A DNA stretch of 64,000 nt from Rahnella aceris (GTDB lineage Bacteria; Pseudomonadota; Gammaproteobacteria; Enterobacterales; Enterobacteriaceae), in contig NZ_JAADJV010000001.1 of NCBI RefSeq assembly GCF_011684115.1, positions 310,001-374,000 on the forward strand, read 5' to 3'. Shown here piece after piece: positions 28,509-37,643 of the stretch. The first letter of the stretch is position 1, and every line of letters starts with the position of its first letter. The notes beneath the pieces were generated by a model. That model did no database searches and was not told the DNA's origin. It worked only from the letters and a program-made list of their open reading frames with translations. A program made the translations under genes and the position numbers.

Positions 28509-29981
28509 ATGAATCAACCTGCAAACCTGCCTGCCAGCGCGGGTAAAAAAATGCCTGCACAAGCGGCCTTTCTGGCGTTGCTGCGCCGTGTGCATTTTTA
28601 CATTGGCCTGTTCGTCGGACCGTTTATTTTTGTCGCGGCACTCACCGGTACGTTGTATGTGCTGACCCCTCAGTTCGAAAATTATCTCTATTCTGATGCG
28701 CTCTTCACCTCCTCACACGGTGAACCGCAGCCGCTTTCGCGACAGATTGATGCGGCGCTAAACGTAACCGGCCAGGATAGACAGATTTATGCGGTCAGAC
28801 CGGCTCCGTCTGCCGGTGAGACCACCCGGGTCATGTTTTCTGATCCGCAACTGGGCGCCTCCAAAAGCCGGGCGATTTTCATCGATCCGGTGACGCTGGC
28901 GGTGAAAGGGGACATGACGGTGTACGGCACCAGCGGCATTTTGCCGTTCCGCACCTGGCTGGATGATTTACATCGCGGCTTACTACTCGGTGATGCGGGG
29001 CGTATTTACAGCGAACTTGCCGCCTCCTGGTTGTGGGTAGCGGCATTGGGCGGCGTCGTGCTCTGGTTCACTGGCCGCCGTCAACCCCGCCAGTTGCGTA
29101 AGGTCAGCGGGAAAGCGGAAAAACAGCAGCACAGCCGCCGCTGGCACAGCTCGCTCGGCCTGTGTTTACTGGCTGGCTTACTGTTCTTCTCCGCTACCGG
29201 CCTGACGTGGTCGCAATGGGCGGGTGACAATATCGGTGTGCTGCGCGCGTATATGGGCTGGATGACGCCTGCCGTGAAAACCAGTCTGGATCCGCAGGCG
29301 GTCGCTGCACCTGCGGATGAACATGCGGAACATCATGCGCAGATGGCAGACATGCCTGATATGCCGGGAATGGATATGTCTGCGCATAAAATGCCTGCTG
29401 TGCCGCAAGCCGTCGCTGTTTCTGCACAGACTTTTGATGCAGTGGTACAGGCGGCGCGTGAGTCTGGCATTGCGGCGAACAAGATTGAAATCCGTCCAAC
29501 GTATAGTGCGGAGAAAGCCTGGACGGTGACGGAAGTTGATCGCCGCTGGCCGACGCAGGTGGATGCGGTGTCCGTCGATCCCCGTTCAATGCAGATTGTC
29601 GATCACGTGCGTTTTGCTGATTTCCCGTTGCTCGCCAAACTCACCCGCTGGGGCGTGGATGCACATATGGGGATTCTGTTCGGCGTCTGGAATCAGGCCA
29701 TCCTGGTGATTTTTGGTGTCGGACTTTGCGTGATGATTGCCTGGGGATATCGCCTGTGGTGGCTGCGAAGAACTGTCAGCAATGACGGTAGTCATCCGGT
29801 TGTTACTCTGCTGCAAACCTGGAAGTCGGTGCCGTTCAGCCTGCAATGCCCGATTTTGGTGATCACGCTCGGTCTGGCAATTTCATTACCCGTGATGGGC
29901 GCGAGTTTACTTATTTTTATGCTGATCGATGTTATCCGCTGGCAGCGGCGAAATTCTTCGGGTAACGTCAGCGCATTCTGA
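28509..29981 (+). CDS. PepSY-TM membrane protein with Met/His-rich insert
   Basis: 490 residues from the ATG at 28509 (AGGAAA about 10 bases upstream); an in-frame GTG 10 codons upstream is less likely. Architecture of PepSY_TM (COG3182) proteins: membrane segments at about 27-52, 170-188, 213-232 and near 400-420 and 455-478, with periplasmic PepSY domains between. An insert at 271-296 (EHAEHHAQMADMPDMPGMDM, then SAHKM) repeats the Met/His style of the gene upstream. Such proteins often go with siderophore or copper receptors and may be metal reductases. Function here is inferred to be metal-linked. Confidence 0.8.
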   Translation: MNQPANLPASAGKKMPAQAAFLALLRRVHFYIGLFVGPFIFVAALTGTLYVLTPQFENYLYSDALFTSSHGEPQPLSRQIDAALNVTGQDRQIYAVRPAPSAGETTRVMFSDPQLGASKSRAIFIDPVTLAVKGDMTVYGTSGILPFRTWLDDLHRGLLLGDAGRIYSELAASWLWVAALGGVVLWFTGRRQPRQLRKVSGKAEKQQHSRRWHSSLGLCLLAGLLFFSATGLTWSQWAGDNIGVLRAYMGWMTPAVKTSLDPQAVAAPADEHAEHHAQMADMPDMPGMDMSAHKMPAVPQAVAVSAQTFDAVVQAARESGIAANKIEIRPTYSAEKAWTVTEVDRRWPTQVDAVSVDPRSMQIVDHVRFADFPLLAKLTRWGVDAHMGILFGVWNQAILVIFGVGLCVMIAWGYRLWWLRRTVSNDGSHPVVTLLQTWKSVPFSLQCPILVITLGLAISLPVMGASLLIFMLIDVIRWQRRNSSGNVSAF

Positions 29982-29998
29982 TCAGAGAAGAAAAAAAC

Positions 29999-31126
29999 AT
30001 GTTGATGGCGGCATCTGGCTCTGTATTGAAGCCTTTTTTACGTGACAGATTTTTGCATCTGTTAATCCTGCTTGGCGTCATTCTGACCCTGTTCCAGCCG
30101 GAGAAAATCAGCCGGTTCCCGCAGTTTGTGGACTGGGACACGATCGTCACTTTGCTGGGTTTGCTGATGCTGACCAAGGGCGTTGAGGTCAGCGGTTATT
30201 TTGATTTTGTTGGCCGTAAGATGATTAACGCCATCGACAATGAGCGGCGGCTGGCGCTGTTTCTGGTCACTGCGGCGGCGCTGCTGTCCACGTTTATGAC
30301 CAATGACGTCGCACTGTTCATCGTGATTCCGCTGACGATCACGCTGAAGAAACTGACGTCGTTGCCGGTGACGCGGCTGATTATATTTGAAGCGCTGGCG
30401 GTGAATGCCGGTTCGCTGCTTACGCCGATCGGTAATCCGCAAAATATCCTGCTATGGAATAAATCCGGTCAGTCGTTCCTGCATTTTATCGGGCAGATGA
30501 CACCGCTGGCGCTGATAACCCTGGCTGCATTATTGCTGGTGACCTGGTTTTGTTTTCCGTCGCATAGCCTGAAAAAGATTGAGAACAATCAGGGATACCC
30601 TTTCCGCAAGCGTCTGCTGGTAAGCTGCGTCGTCCTTTACGTGGTGTTTATTGCCTGTGTCGATCTGGGGCTGGCGTTGTATGGGTTGCTGGCGGTGATC
30701 CTGTGCTTTTTATTGCTGGCGCGGAATGTTCTGCTGCGTATCGACTGGCCGCTGATCCTGGTGTTTATCGTGATGTTTATCGATGTGCGTTTACTGGTCG
30801 GGTTGAATGCCCTGCAGCCTGCGTTTACCCACATTCATAGCTTGCCAGATTACGGACATTATCTGCTGAGCATCGGGCTTTCTCAGGTGATCAGCAATGT
30901 GCCTGCGACGATCCTGATGATCAACTATTTACCTTCCGGGCCGCTGCTGGCTTATGCCGTCAATGCCGGCGGTTTCGGGCTGGCGATAGGCTCACTGGCC
31001 AATCTCATCGCGTTACGCATGGCGAATGATAAAAAGATCTGGCTGCAGTTTCACTATTACTCTTTCCCGTTCCTGCTGTTCAGCGTGATCACGGGCTGGC
31101 TATTGCTGACGCTGTTTATTAAATGA
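29999..31126 (+). CDS. ybiR: YbiR-like anion permease (ArsB/NhaD superfamily)
   Basis: 375 residues, about 11 hydrophobic segments. Very like E. coli YbiR: LLMLTKGVEVSGYFDFVGRK, STFMTNDVALFIVIPLTITL, FEALAVNAGSLLTPIGNPQN and GGFGLAIGSLANLIALRMAN. The twin TND / IGNPQN motifs are those of the ion-transporter superfamily that includes ArsB and SLC13 carriers. Cargo unknown. It starts 17 bp after the PepSY gene, so the three genes 27938-31126 are probably one operon, although in E. coli ybiR is elsewhere. Its stop overlaps the end of the convergent MocR gene by 8 bp. Confidence 0.85.
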   Translation: MLMAASGSVLKPFLRDRFLHLLILLGVILTLFQPEKISRFPQFVDWDTIVTLLGLLMLTKGVEVSGYFDFVGRKMINAIDNERRLALFLVTAAALLSTFMTNDVALFIVIPLTITLKKLTSLPVTRLIIFEALAVNAGSLLTPIGNPQNILLWNKSGQSFLHFIGQMTPLALITLAALLLVTWFCFPSHSLKKIENNQGYPFRKRLLVSCVVLYVVFIACVDLGLALYGLLAVILCFLLLARNVLLRIDWPLILVFIVMFIDVRLLVGLNALQPAFTHIHSLPDYGHYLLSIGLSQVISNVPATILMINYLPSGPLLAYAVNAGGFGLAIGSLANLIALRMANDKKIWLQFHYYSFPFLLFSVITGWLLLTLFIK

Positions 31127-32606
31127 CAGGCACCTGCAGCGAAGCCAGACGGTTCACGGCGGCGGTGATTTCAGCGGGGGTTAATGCTGAGAACCCGAGC
31201 AGCCAGCCGTCCTGATGTTGTGTCACTACACCGGCGCTGGCGGTAAACAAAGGTGAAAGCCGTGGCGTCTCAACGCCAGCCTGTGCGGCAAGGGCGCTGA
31301 AATGCGGTTCCCGCCCGGCAGGCAGACGGGCAGCGAGCTGTAGCCCTCCGGCTGCCACCTGAGGTGTCAGCCATTCAATCTTTTGCTTAATTTGCGCCAG
31401 CAGATGATCACGGCGGCTATGGTAAAGCTGACGTGACAAGCGCAGATGTGAAGCGAAATGCCCGGCCTGCATAAATTCCGCCGTGATGGCCTGCATCAGT
31501 TGCGAAGAATGGCCGTCATTCACGGTGCGCATCATCACCATTGGCGCCACCAGCGCAGGCGGTAATACGGCATAGGCCAGCCGCAAAGACGGAAATAAAA
31601 CTTTCGAGAACGTCCCCACATAAATAACCCGCTGATGTTTATCCAGCCCCTGCATGGCCGGAAGCGGTCGCCCGTCGTAATGCAGTTCGCTGTCATAATC
31701 ATCTTCGATGATCCAGCTGTTGTGACGTTTCGCGTATTCGAGCAGGTGTAAACGGCGTGACAAACTCAGGCTGACACCGGTCGGGTAATGGTGTGATGGT
31801 GTCAGGTACATAAGGCGTGGCACGGGTGAATCAGCTTCCGGCGCCATTCCCTGCTCATCCACCGCAATGGCGCAAATGTCGGCTCCGGCACTGGCAAACG
31901 CGTTGCGGGCGCCCGGATATCCCGGCTGCTCAACCCAAACCCTATCCGCCGGATCAATCAGCAGCATCGCCAGCAGTTGTAATGCCTGCTGAGAACTGGT
32001 GGTGATCAGGATGTGTTCAGCGCTGCAAATGACCCCGCGTGACTGCTGAAGATAGCTGGCCAGCACCTCGCGCAACGGCAAATACCCTTGCGGGTCGCCA
32101 TATCCCAGCAGACGTTCGCCCTGAGTCCGCAGTTGTCTGGCGGTAATTTGCTTCCAGATTTTCAGCGGGAAGGCGCGCAGATCAGGCGAACCGGCTGCAA
32201 AGGCGACGGGCGATTGCGGATCACGACAACCGCCGGTGGCGACAATTTTCTCTCCGCGCGCTGACAATCCCGCCAATCCCGGTGGGATGACTTTACTGTT
32301 TCGGGAGGACGGAGCGCGGGGCAGTGACTGGCTGACAAAGGTGCCTTTGCCGGTATGGCGCTGAAGATAACCCTCCGCTTCTGCCTGCGCGTAGGCGGCT
32401 TCCACGGTCACCCGTGAGAGTTTCAGATCACAGGCCAGAATGCGGGAAGAGGGCAAGCGTTCTCCGCCAGCCAGCGCGCCGGAATTGATGGCCTGCCGCA
32501 ACGCAGCACACAGCCGGTCACGCAAACCTGCCGCAGCGCCTGAACCGTTGGTCGCTGTGTTTTCGAAAAGCGTAATCAGTGCAGAGGGCTGAGACAGTGC
32601 TGGCAT
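31119..32606 (-). CDS. MocR-family (GntR-aminotransferase) transcriptional regulator
   Basis: 495 residues if started at the ATG at 32606 (MPALSQPSAL); upstream in-frame ATGs at 32621 and beyond run through the operator, and no start has a clear Shine-Dalgarno. N-terminal winged-helix GntR domain (about 20-95; GERLPSSRILACDLKLSRVT, EGYLQRHTGKGTFV), then a fold-type I aminotransferase domain with the PLP-lysine region YVGTFSKVLFPSLRLAY and IIEDDYDSELHYDG. MocR proteins sense PLP or an amino compound. It is divergent from a rhodanese gene with a shared inverted repeat, so that gene is the likely target. Confidence 0.88.
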   Translation of the reverse strand: MPALSQPSALITLFENTATNGSGAAAGLRDRLCAALRQAINSGALAGGERLPSSRILACDLKLSRVTVEAAYAQAEAEGYLQRHTGKGTFVSQSLPRAPSSRNSKVIPPGLAGLSARGEKIVATGGCRDPQSPVAFAAGSPDLRAFPLKIWKQITARQLRTQGERLLGYGDPQGYLPLREVLASYLQQSRGVICSAEHILITTSSQQALQLLAMLLIDPADRVWVEQPGYPGARNAFASAGADICAIAVDEQGMAPEADSPVPRLMYLTPSHHYPTGVSLSLSRRLHLLEYAKRHNSWIIEDDYDSELHYDGRPLPAMQGLDKHQRVIYVGTFSKVLFPSLRLAYAVLPPALVAPMVMMRTVNDGHSSQLMQAITAEFMQAGHFASHLRLSRQLYHSRRDHLLAQIKQKIEWLTPQVAAGGLQLAARLPAGREPHFSALAAQAGVETPRLSPLFTASAGVVTQHQDGWLLGFSALTPAEITAAVNRLASLQVPVI

Positions 32607-32610
32607 AATG

Positions 32611-32651
32611 GGTCTTATCATCGGCTTGAAATTGGCATTAATCATAAGACC
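32611..32651. promoter_or_regulatory. Inverted repeat in the MocR/rhodanese divergent region
   Basis: GGTCTTATCAT (32611-32621) and ATCATAAGACC (32641-32651) pair at 10 of 11 positions with a 19-base spacer. It lies directly upstream of the chosen MocR start and about 55 bases before the rhodanese start. Likely the regulator's own operator. Confidence 0.55.
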
Positions 32652-32706
32652 AAAAACAGCGATGATGGAACTGTTTTCAGCCATATCACTTAATGAGGAA
32701 GCGTTT

Positions 32707-33159
32707 ATGCAACAAGAGTCTTATGTTTTGGGATTCGCACCACCGTCACCTGAAATCAGTGCTGCGTATTTGTTGTCGAAACTGAGTTTTTATACTGATG
32801 CCGCCGATGTCGCGGCGGATTTACAAAACGGTGTGAGCGCAATTGTGGTTATTGATACCCGTTCTGCTGAACATTATGCACGCGGCCATGTGCCGGGCGC
32901 GGTCAGTTTTCCGCATAAACTGATGACAGCAGAAAGCACCCGCGAACTTAGCAAAGACGTGGTGTACGTGACGTATTGCGACGGAATCGGCTGCAACGGT
33001 TCAACGCAGGGCGCGTATAAACTGGCGAAACTTGGATTCAGGGTAAAGGAAATGATTGGCGGGCTGGATTTCTGGATCCGCGATCAGCACCCGGTTACGC
33101 CAGGTGAAGAACGCGGACAGTATTCACGGGAACAAATGCCGCCAGATTGCGGTTGTTGA
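32707..33159 (+). CDS. Single-domain rhodanese-like protein
   Basis: 150 residues from the ATG at 32707 with GAGGAAG upstream; 33 further open codons upstream overlap the operator and are rejected as coding. Rhodanese fold with VVIDTRSAEHYARGHVPGA and the active-site loop YCDGIGCNGS (Cys91). Rhodaneses carry persulfide sulfur on this cysteine. The C-terminus PPDCGC adds two cysteines that might bind metal or pass on sulfur. Regulated probably by the divergent MocR protein, which hints at sulfur or PLP-dependent amino-acid metabolism. Confidence 0.88.
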   Translation: MQQESYVLGFAPPSPEISAAYLLSKLSFYTDAADVAADLQNGVSAIVVIDTRSAEHYARGHVPGAVSFPHKLMTAESTRELSKDVVYVTYCDGIGCNGSTQGAYKLAKLGFRVKEMIGGLDFWIRDQHPVTPGEERGQYSREQMPPDCGC

Positions 33160-33177
33160 TAGGGCGTTATTGCAGGA

Positions 33178-34227
33178 TTAAAACAGCAACCACAACAGCA
33201 GTACGACCACCACGAACGCGATAAACAACAGCGGCTTGCCGCCTATCGCCTGCATGGACGGCGGCAACATCGCGATAAACGGATTCATGATCGGTTGAGG
33301 ATCGGTCCGTGTCACGGTGGTGAATGTATCGTCTGTATCATCGGCGCGTGGAGAACGGTCAACCCGCTGGCTGAACAGCACACCAATCAGATCACTGACC
33401 TGAACCTGCGTCAGCGGCGTGGAAAGCGTCGCAGTGAAACGGTTTTCGGCGTATTCCGTTAGCTGATGAATTTCATGGGTGCTGGCCGGTTGCTTGAGCA
33501 CGCTCAGCAATGTGGTCAGCGTTGGTGCGGTGGTCTGCTGGCTCAGTGACGCTTTCACCTGCATAAACTGGCTGAGCACCTGAAAATGCTTCGCCGGTAT
33601 AGGTTCGCCCACTTTCACGCCAACCAGCGTAAACAGTTCCTGCCAGACTTTCACCGGGGCTTCGCCAGTGGCTGCACTGAGGCGGGTGACAAGCTGTTGC
33701 AGGCTGTTGTGTTCGGCAGGCAGCAACGGACGATCGGTGACCGGCGTCTGCTGGGGCTGCGGGATATTCATCTGACGGGTCTGGATCAGATCCAGCACCT
33801 GTTGCAACTGCGGATGCGTCAGCTGACTCAGCACGGTATGACCGAAATTCTGGCGGATAAAATCGCTCACCGCCTGCCGGTTATTACCCTGTGGCAGCAG
33901 CTCAGTCAGTTGCAGCATCAGCTGGCGCGAGGCATGGCTGTCCTGCGCCTGCGAGAGTTTTCCCTGCAACAGCGCTTCGGCCTGCGGGAATTGCTGCGAG
34001 GTGATTTCTGCACCGTGAGGCAACGCAAGATCGTGGCGCAAATTGGCCCAGATCTCAGCAGATTTGATTGGCGTCAGTGCCATCAGTTTGACGATCAGTT
34101 TTTCCAGCGTGGTGCGCTGTACCGGCGTTAATGGCAGCTCAGTACCTGCTTTAGCCGGAACGGTCTGACCCTGGGGTTGTGTTCTGTTGTCGCCAACCGG
34201 CATGCCCGGGCCGCTCAAAGGTTGCAT
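33178..34227 (-). CDS. flk: Flk, flagella biosynthesis regulator
   Basis: 349 residues from the ATG at 34227 (AAGGACGG upstream); E. coli Flk is 331. Hydrophilic, Gln/Leu-rich protein with one C-terminal membrane helix (about 330-348, LLFIAFVVVVLLLWLL). Matches E. coli at TELLPQGNNRQAVSDFIRQ and PATDRPLLPAEHN-type sequence. It couples flagellar hook assembly to FlgM and hook-protein secretion control at the inner membrane. Located between the fabB side and pdxB as in E. coli, but here in the opposite orientation to pdxB. Confidence 0.85.
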   Translation of the reverse strand: MQPLSGPGMPVGDNRTQPQGQTVPAKAGTELPLTPVQRTTLEKLIVKLMALTPIKSAEIWANLRHDLALPHGAEITSQQFPQAEALLQGKLSQAQDSHASRQLMLQLTELLPQGNNRQAVSDFIRQNFGHTVLSQLTHPQLQQVLDLIQTRQMNIPQPQQTPVTDRPLLPAEHNSLQQLVTRLSAATGEAPVKVWQELFTLVGVKVGEPIPAKHFQVLSQFMQVKASLSQQTTAPTLTTLLSVLKQPASTHEIHQLTEYAENRFTATLSTPLTQVQVSDLIGVLFSQRVDRSPRADDTDDTFTTVTRTDPQPIMNPFIAMLPPSMQAIGGKPLLFIAFVVVVLLLWLLF

Positions 34228-34481
34228 ATCACCGTCCTTCGCTGGAAATTTAAAACGTCGCTTAAACTCAATGATAAGTAAAAAGCACGGCGCAGAGCGC
34301 GGAAGCGCCTCATCATACCTGCAAAGTGTTTTAATCGACACAGTGAATAGCAGGCTGAGAAAGATTCTTCAGGATATTGTTTCCTAAAACAGCCGCTAAA
34401 AACGTCTGGCGGGGCACGAAAGCAGAAAGTGGAGGGAAGGCACCACCCTCTTCAGTGAGGATGGCATACGATTGAGAGAAT

Positions 34482-35378
34482 TTATTTTTGTTCCGCGGAC
34501 GCGCTACGGGTGAACAGCGGCTTTCGCAAACGCTGTGCCAGAATGACCCCGGCAAGCGTGATACCTCCGCCAATCAGATGGTAGCTGTGCAACTGTTCGT
34601 GCAGAAACAGTACGGCGATGACCGCAGTGAAAATCGGCGACAGATTCATGAAAATCGACGCTTTATTGGCACCCAAACGGATCACACCCTGGATCCACAA
34701 AAACGGCGCAATGATTGACGCCGGGATCCCGGCGAAAAGCACCAGCGGAATATTATGTGCCGTCAGGCTGACATCCTTCGCGAGCAGGAAGTTGGGCAGC
34801 AACAATAAAACGCCGAAAATGATCTGCACATACAACGACTGCCAGTTCGGCAGCGGGATCGCCCAGCGTTTGGTGAGCACGCCATACAGCGCGTAGGAGG
34901 CCGAAGCCGCAAACATCATCAGTTCGCCCGTGCCGATGCCGTGTTGCAGCAACTGCGCCGGATCCCCGGCACTGACCAGCCAGACTAAACCGCCGAGGGA
35001 AATAATACTGCCCAGCGCCACACCTACTGTCGGGACCACACTGAGCACAAACAGGCCAATCAGCACGGTCAGCAGCGGGATGAGTGAATTCAGGATACCC
35101 ATAAACAGTGCGCTGACGCTGTGTGCGGCGTAGTAAGCCAGACTCTGATACAGCACCATGCCCAACAGGCCGAGGATCAGCAGTTTCCACCCGTATTGTT
35201 TCACCACCTGAAGGTTGCGCAGCATGCCGGGCAGAACGAAAGGCGTCAGCGTCAGCAATGCCAGAAGCCAGCGGTAGAACGAAATGGCGGCAGGATCAAT
35301 CGCGCTGGCCGAGGCTTTGCTGACAACAGCATTCAGCGACCAGATCAGGACGGCGAGCAGGGGAAAGAGCACATTCAT
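34482..35378 (-). CDS. EamA-family (DMT) exporter
   Basis: 298 residues with ten hydrophobic segments arranged as two EamA repeats (LLAVLIWSLNAVVSKASAS and GTGELMMFAASASYALYGVL begin the halves). The family exports amino acids, metabolites or drugs. AGGAATAA precedes the ATG. It is divergent from an AraC regulator 128 bp away, which likely controls it. The 254 bp downstream, before flk, contain no gene and only a weak CCTC/GAGG hairpin. Confidence 0.87.
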   Translation of the reverse strand: MNVLFPLLAVLIWSLNAVVSKASASAIDPAAISFYRWLLALLTLTPFVLPGMLRNLQVVKQYGWKLLILGLLGMVLYQSLAYYAAHSVSALFMGILNSLIPLLTVLIGLFVLSVVPTVGVALGSIISLGGLVWLVSAGDPAQLLQHGIGTGELMMFAASASYALYGVLTKRWAIPLPNWQSLYVQIIFGVLLLLPNFLLAKDVSLTAHNIPLVLFAGIPASIIAPFLWIQGVIRLGANKASIFMNLSPIFTAVIAVLFLHEQLHSYHLIGGGITLAGVILAQRLRKPLFTRSASAEQK

Positions 35379-35417
35379 TGAATATTATTCCTGAGTAAAT
35401 CGTCACGTCAGTGTACG

Positions 35418-35455
35418 GTTGTCTTATTTGTTATATATAACGATAATCAGACAAC
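35418..35455. promoter_or_regulatory. Nested palindromes in the EamA/AraC divergent region
   Basis: Outer arms GTTGTCT (35418-35424) and AGACAAC (35449-35455) enclose the perfect 12-bp palindrome GTTATATATAAC (35430-35441). Placed 40 and 52 bases from the two start codons; likely operator and/or promoter region of the AraC regulator. Confidence 0.5.
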
Positions 35456-35506
35456 TGATCGCGTAATTCAGACAATCCTCGTGTTGCTCACAGACAAAAG
35501 GTATTT

Positions 35507-36298
35507 ATGCCCGCGCCCCGTAGTTCTTTGCCCCGATATTACCCGCCGTTACCGGAAAAGATGCCGGTGACCCTGCTTTTTCGCGGGGAAATTGTGGAGG
35601 GAAATTCTGAGTATGTTGAGCATTCACATCCGTGGAGCCAGATTATCTGCGTGAAATCCGGCGTTCTTGCCATGCGCGTGGCCGGACAGCGTTATCTGGC
35701 CCCGCGTGAATTCGCTATCTGGGTGCCCGCAGGGGTTGAGCATTCAAGCTATAACCGTAAAACCACGCGTTTTTGCGTCATTGATATCGCGCCTGAGCTG
35801 GATACCCATCTGCCCGCCGGGCCTTGCCTGCTGACGCCGACGGCCATTTTTAACGCCATTGCTGATGACTGTTTCTCACGGAATATGACCGAGCCGCAGA
35901 GTGAAACGGATCTGCGTATGTGCCGCGTTTTATTGGATCAAATCAGTCTGGCACCCCGTCAGAACACTTATTTACCCACATCGGAAAATAAATTACTGGC
36001 CCCCGTTCTGAGCGCACTGGAGAAAAACCCGGCGGATAATACGTCGCTGGCGCAATGGGCGAAGCAGGTGTATACCACCGAACGAACATTGTCGCGGCGT
36101 TGCCAGCAGGAACTGGGGATGAGTTTTGCCCAATGGCGTCAGCGGTTGCGTTTCCTGCATTCGGTCTCATTGCTGGAGCAGGGGAAAACGGTGCAGGAAG
36201 TCGCGCTTGATCTGGGCTACAGCTCGTCTTCGGCATTTATCGCCATGTTCCAGCAGGTTTCCGGCACCACGCCGCAGCGTTTTCGTAACGACAGGTAA
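35507..36298 (+). CDS. AraC-family regulator with cupin sensor (NimR-like)
   Basis: 263 residues. N-terminal cupin domain (about 20-130; VEHSHPWSQIICVKSGVLAM with metal-type histidines) and C-terminal AraC double helix-turn-helix (about 175-260; SLAQWAKQVYTTERTLSRR and VQEVALDLGYSSSSAFIAMF). Layout and length resemble E. coli NimR, which controls a nitroimidazole exporter next to it. Here the divergent neighbour is an EamA exporter, so a substrate-triggered efflux pair is likely. Effector unknown. Confidence 0.88.
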   Translation: MPAPRSSLPRYYPPLPEKMPVTLLFRGEIVEGNSEYVEHSHPWSQIICVKSGVLAMRVAGQRYLAPREFAIWVPAGVEHSSYNRKTTRFCVIDIAPELDTHLPAGPCLLTPTAIFNAIADDCFSRNMTEPQSETDLRMCRVLLDQISLAPRQNTYLPTSENKLLAPVLSALEKNPADNTSLAQWAKQVYTTERTLSRRCQQELGMSFAQWRQRLRFLHSVSLLEQGKTVQEVALDLGYSSSSAFIAMFQQVSGTTPQRFRNDR

Positions 36299-36398
36299 AC
36301 CTGTGCCCTGAAAGTTGGGATCTGGCCCGGTATCGTGGCAAAATCAATGCCCTCTTTATTTTCTATTCTTTCTTTAGGCCATGCTGCCGGAGACAAAC

Positions 36399-37532
36399 GT
36401 GAAAATCCTGGTTGATGAAAATATGCCGTATGCCGTCGAGCTTTTTAGCCGGTTGGGGAACGTGCAGGCCGTACCTGGCCGTCCTATCCCGCAAGATGCC
36501 CTGAATGATGCCGATGCGTTGATGGTGCGGTCTGTGACCAAAGTGAACGAAAGTTTGCTGGCGGGAAAACCGGTGAAATTTGTGGGTACCGCCACGGCGG
36601 GCACCGATCACGTTGATGATGCATGGCTTGCCAGCGCAGGGATTGGTTTCTCGGCCGCGCCCGGCTGTAATGCCATTGCCGTGGTGGAATATGTTTTCTC
36701 ATCCTTGCTGATCCTTGCTCAGCGCGACGGTTTCCATCTGCGCGATAAAACGGTCGGGATCATTGGTGTCGGTAACGTCGGTTCACGTCTGAATACCCGC
36801 CTTGAAGCGCTGGGTGTACGCACGTTATTGTGCGATCCGCCGCGAGCCGATCGGGGTGATGCCGGTGAATTCTGGCCGCTTGAGAAGCTGGTCGCTGAAG
36901 CCGATATCCTGACGTTCCATACGCCGCTGAATATGTCCGGCCCTTATGCCACACATCATCTGGTGGATGCGGATTTACTGGCGCGTCTGCCCGCTGACCG
37001 GATCCTCATTAACGCCTGTCGTGGTGAGGTGGTGGATAACGCCGCGCTGCTCGACGCACTGAATGGCAGCAAAAAACTGACGGCTGTGCTGGATGTCTGG
37101 GAACCGGAACCTGATTTGTCGTTAGCGTTGCTGGATAAAGTTGCTATCGGCACGGCACATATCGCCGGTTACAGCCTGGAAGGGAAAGCACGCGGCACCA
37201 CACAGGTGTTCGAAGCATTCAGTCAGTTTATCGGTCAGCCACAAACGGTGCCGCCGGAATCATTACTCCCTGCGCCTGAATTTGCCGAAGTGACGCTGAG
37301 TGGCGCGCTGAGCGAAGCCAAACTGCTGCGTCTTATTCACTTAGTGTATGATGTGCGCCGCGATGACCGGCCTTTGCGCCGTGTCGCCGGAAAACCGGGC
37401 GAATTCGACAAGCTGCGTAAGTTCTATGAAGAACGTCGTGAGTGGTCATCTTTACGGGTGATTTGCGACGATGCGGCGACCGCCGGTGTGTTGAAAAAAC
37501 TGGGCTTTAACAGCCAGTTAGCCACTGCTTAA
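36399..37532 (+). CDS. pdxB: PdxB, erythronate-4-phosphate dehydrogenase
   Basis: 377 residues from the GTG at 36399, 6 bases after GGAG and aligned with E. coli [12 protein letters not shown]; an ATG 6 codons earlier has no proper ribosome site. D-isomer 2-hydroxyacid dehydrogenase fold with NAD motif GVGNVGSR, catalytic Arg in [10 protein letters not shown], Glu in VWEPEPD and His in [14 protein letters not shown], plus the PdxB-specific C-terminal dimer domain. Second step of de novo pyridoxal phosphate synthesis. Confidence 0.95.
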   Translation: MKILVDENMPYAVELFSRLGNVQAVPGRPIPQDALNDADALMVRSVTKVNESLLAGKPVKFVGTATAGTDHVDDAWLASAGIGFSAAPGCNAIAVVEYVFSSLLILAQRDGFHLRDKTVGIIGVGNVGSRLNTRLEALGVRTLLCDPPRADRGDAGEFWPLEKLVAEADILTFHTPLNMSGPYATHHLVDADLLARLPADRILINACRGEVVDNAALLDALNGSKKLTAVLDVWEPEPDLSLALLDKVAIGTAHIAGYSLEGKARGTTQVFEAFSQFIGQPQTVPPESLLPAPEFAEVTLSGALSEAKLLRLIHLVYDVRRDDRPLRRVAGKPGEFDKLRKFYEERREWSSLRVICDDAATAGVLKKLGFNSQLATA

Positions 37533-37643
37533 AACGGCCTTAAGTTTTTTCGCCGCGAGTGGTGCGATAACACGTTTGCAAACAGGGCGGTGATCATCAT
37601 CGCCCCTTGTATTTTGTACTTTTATTTTCTGGAGAATACCAAC

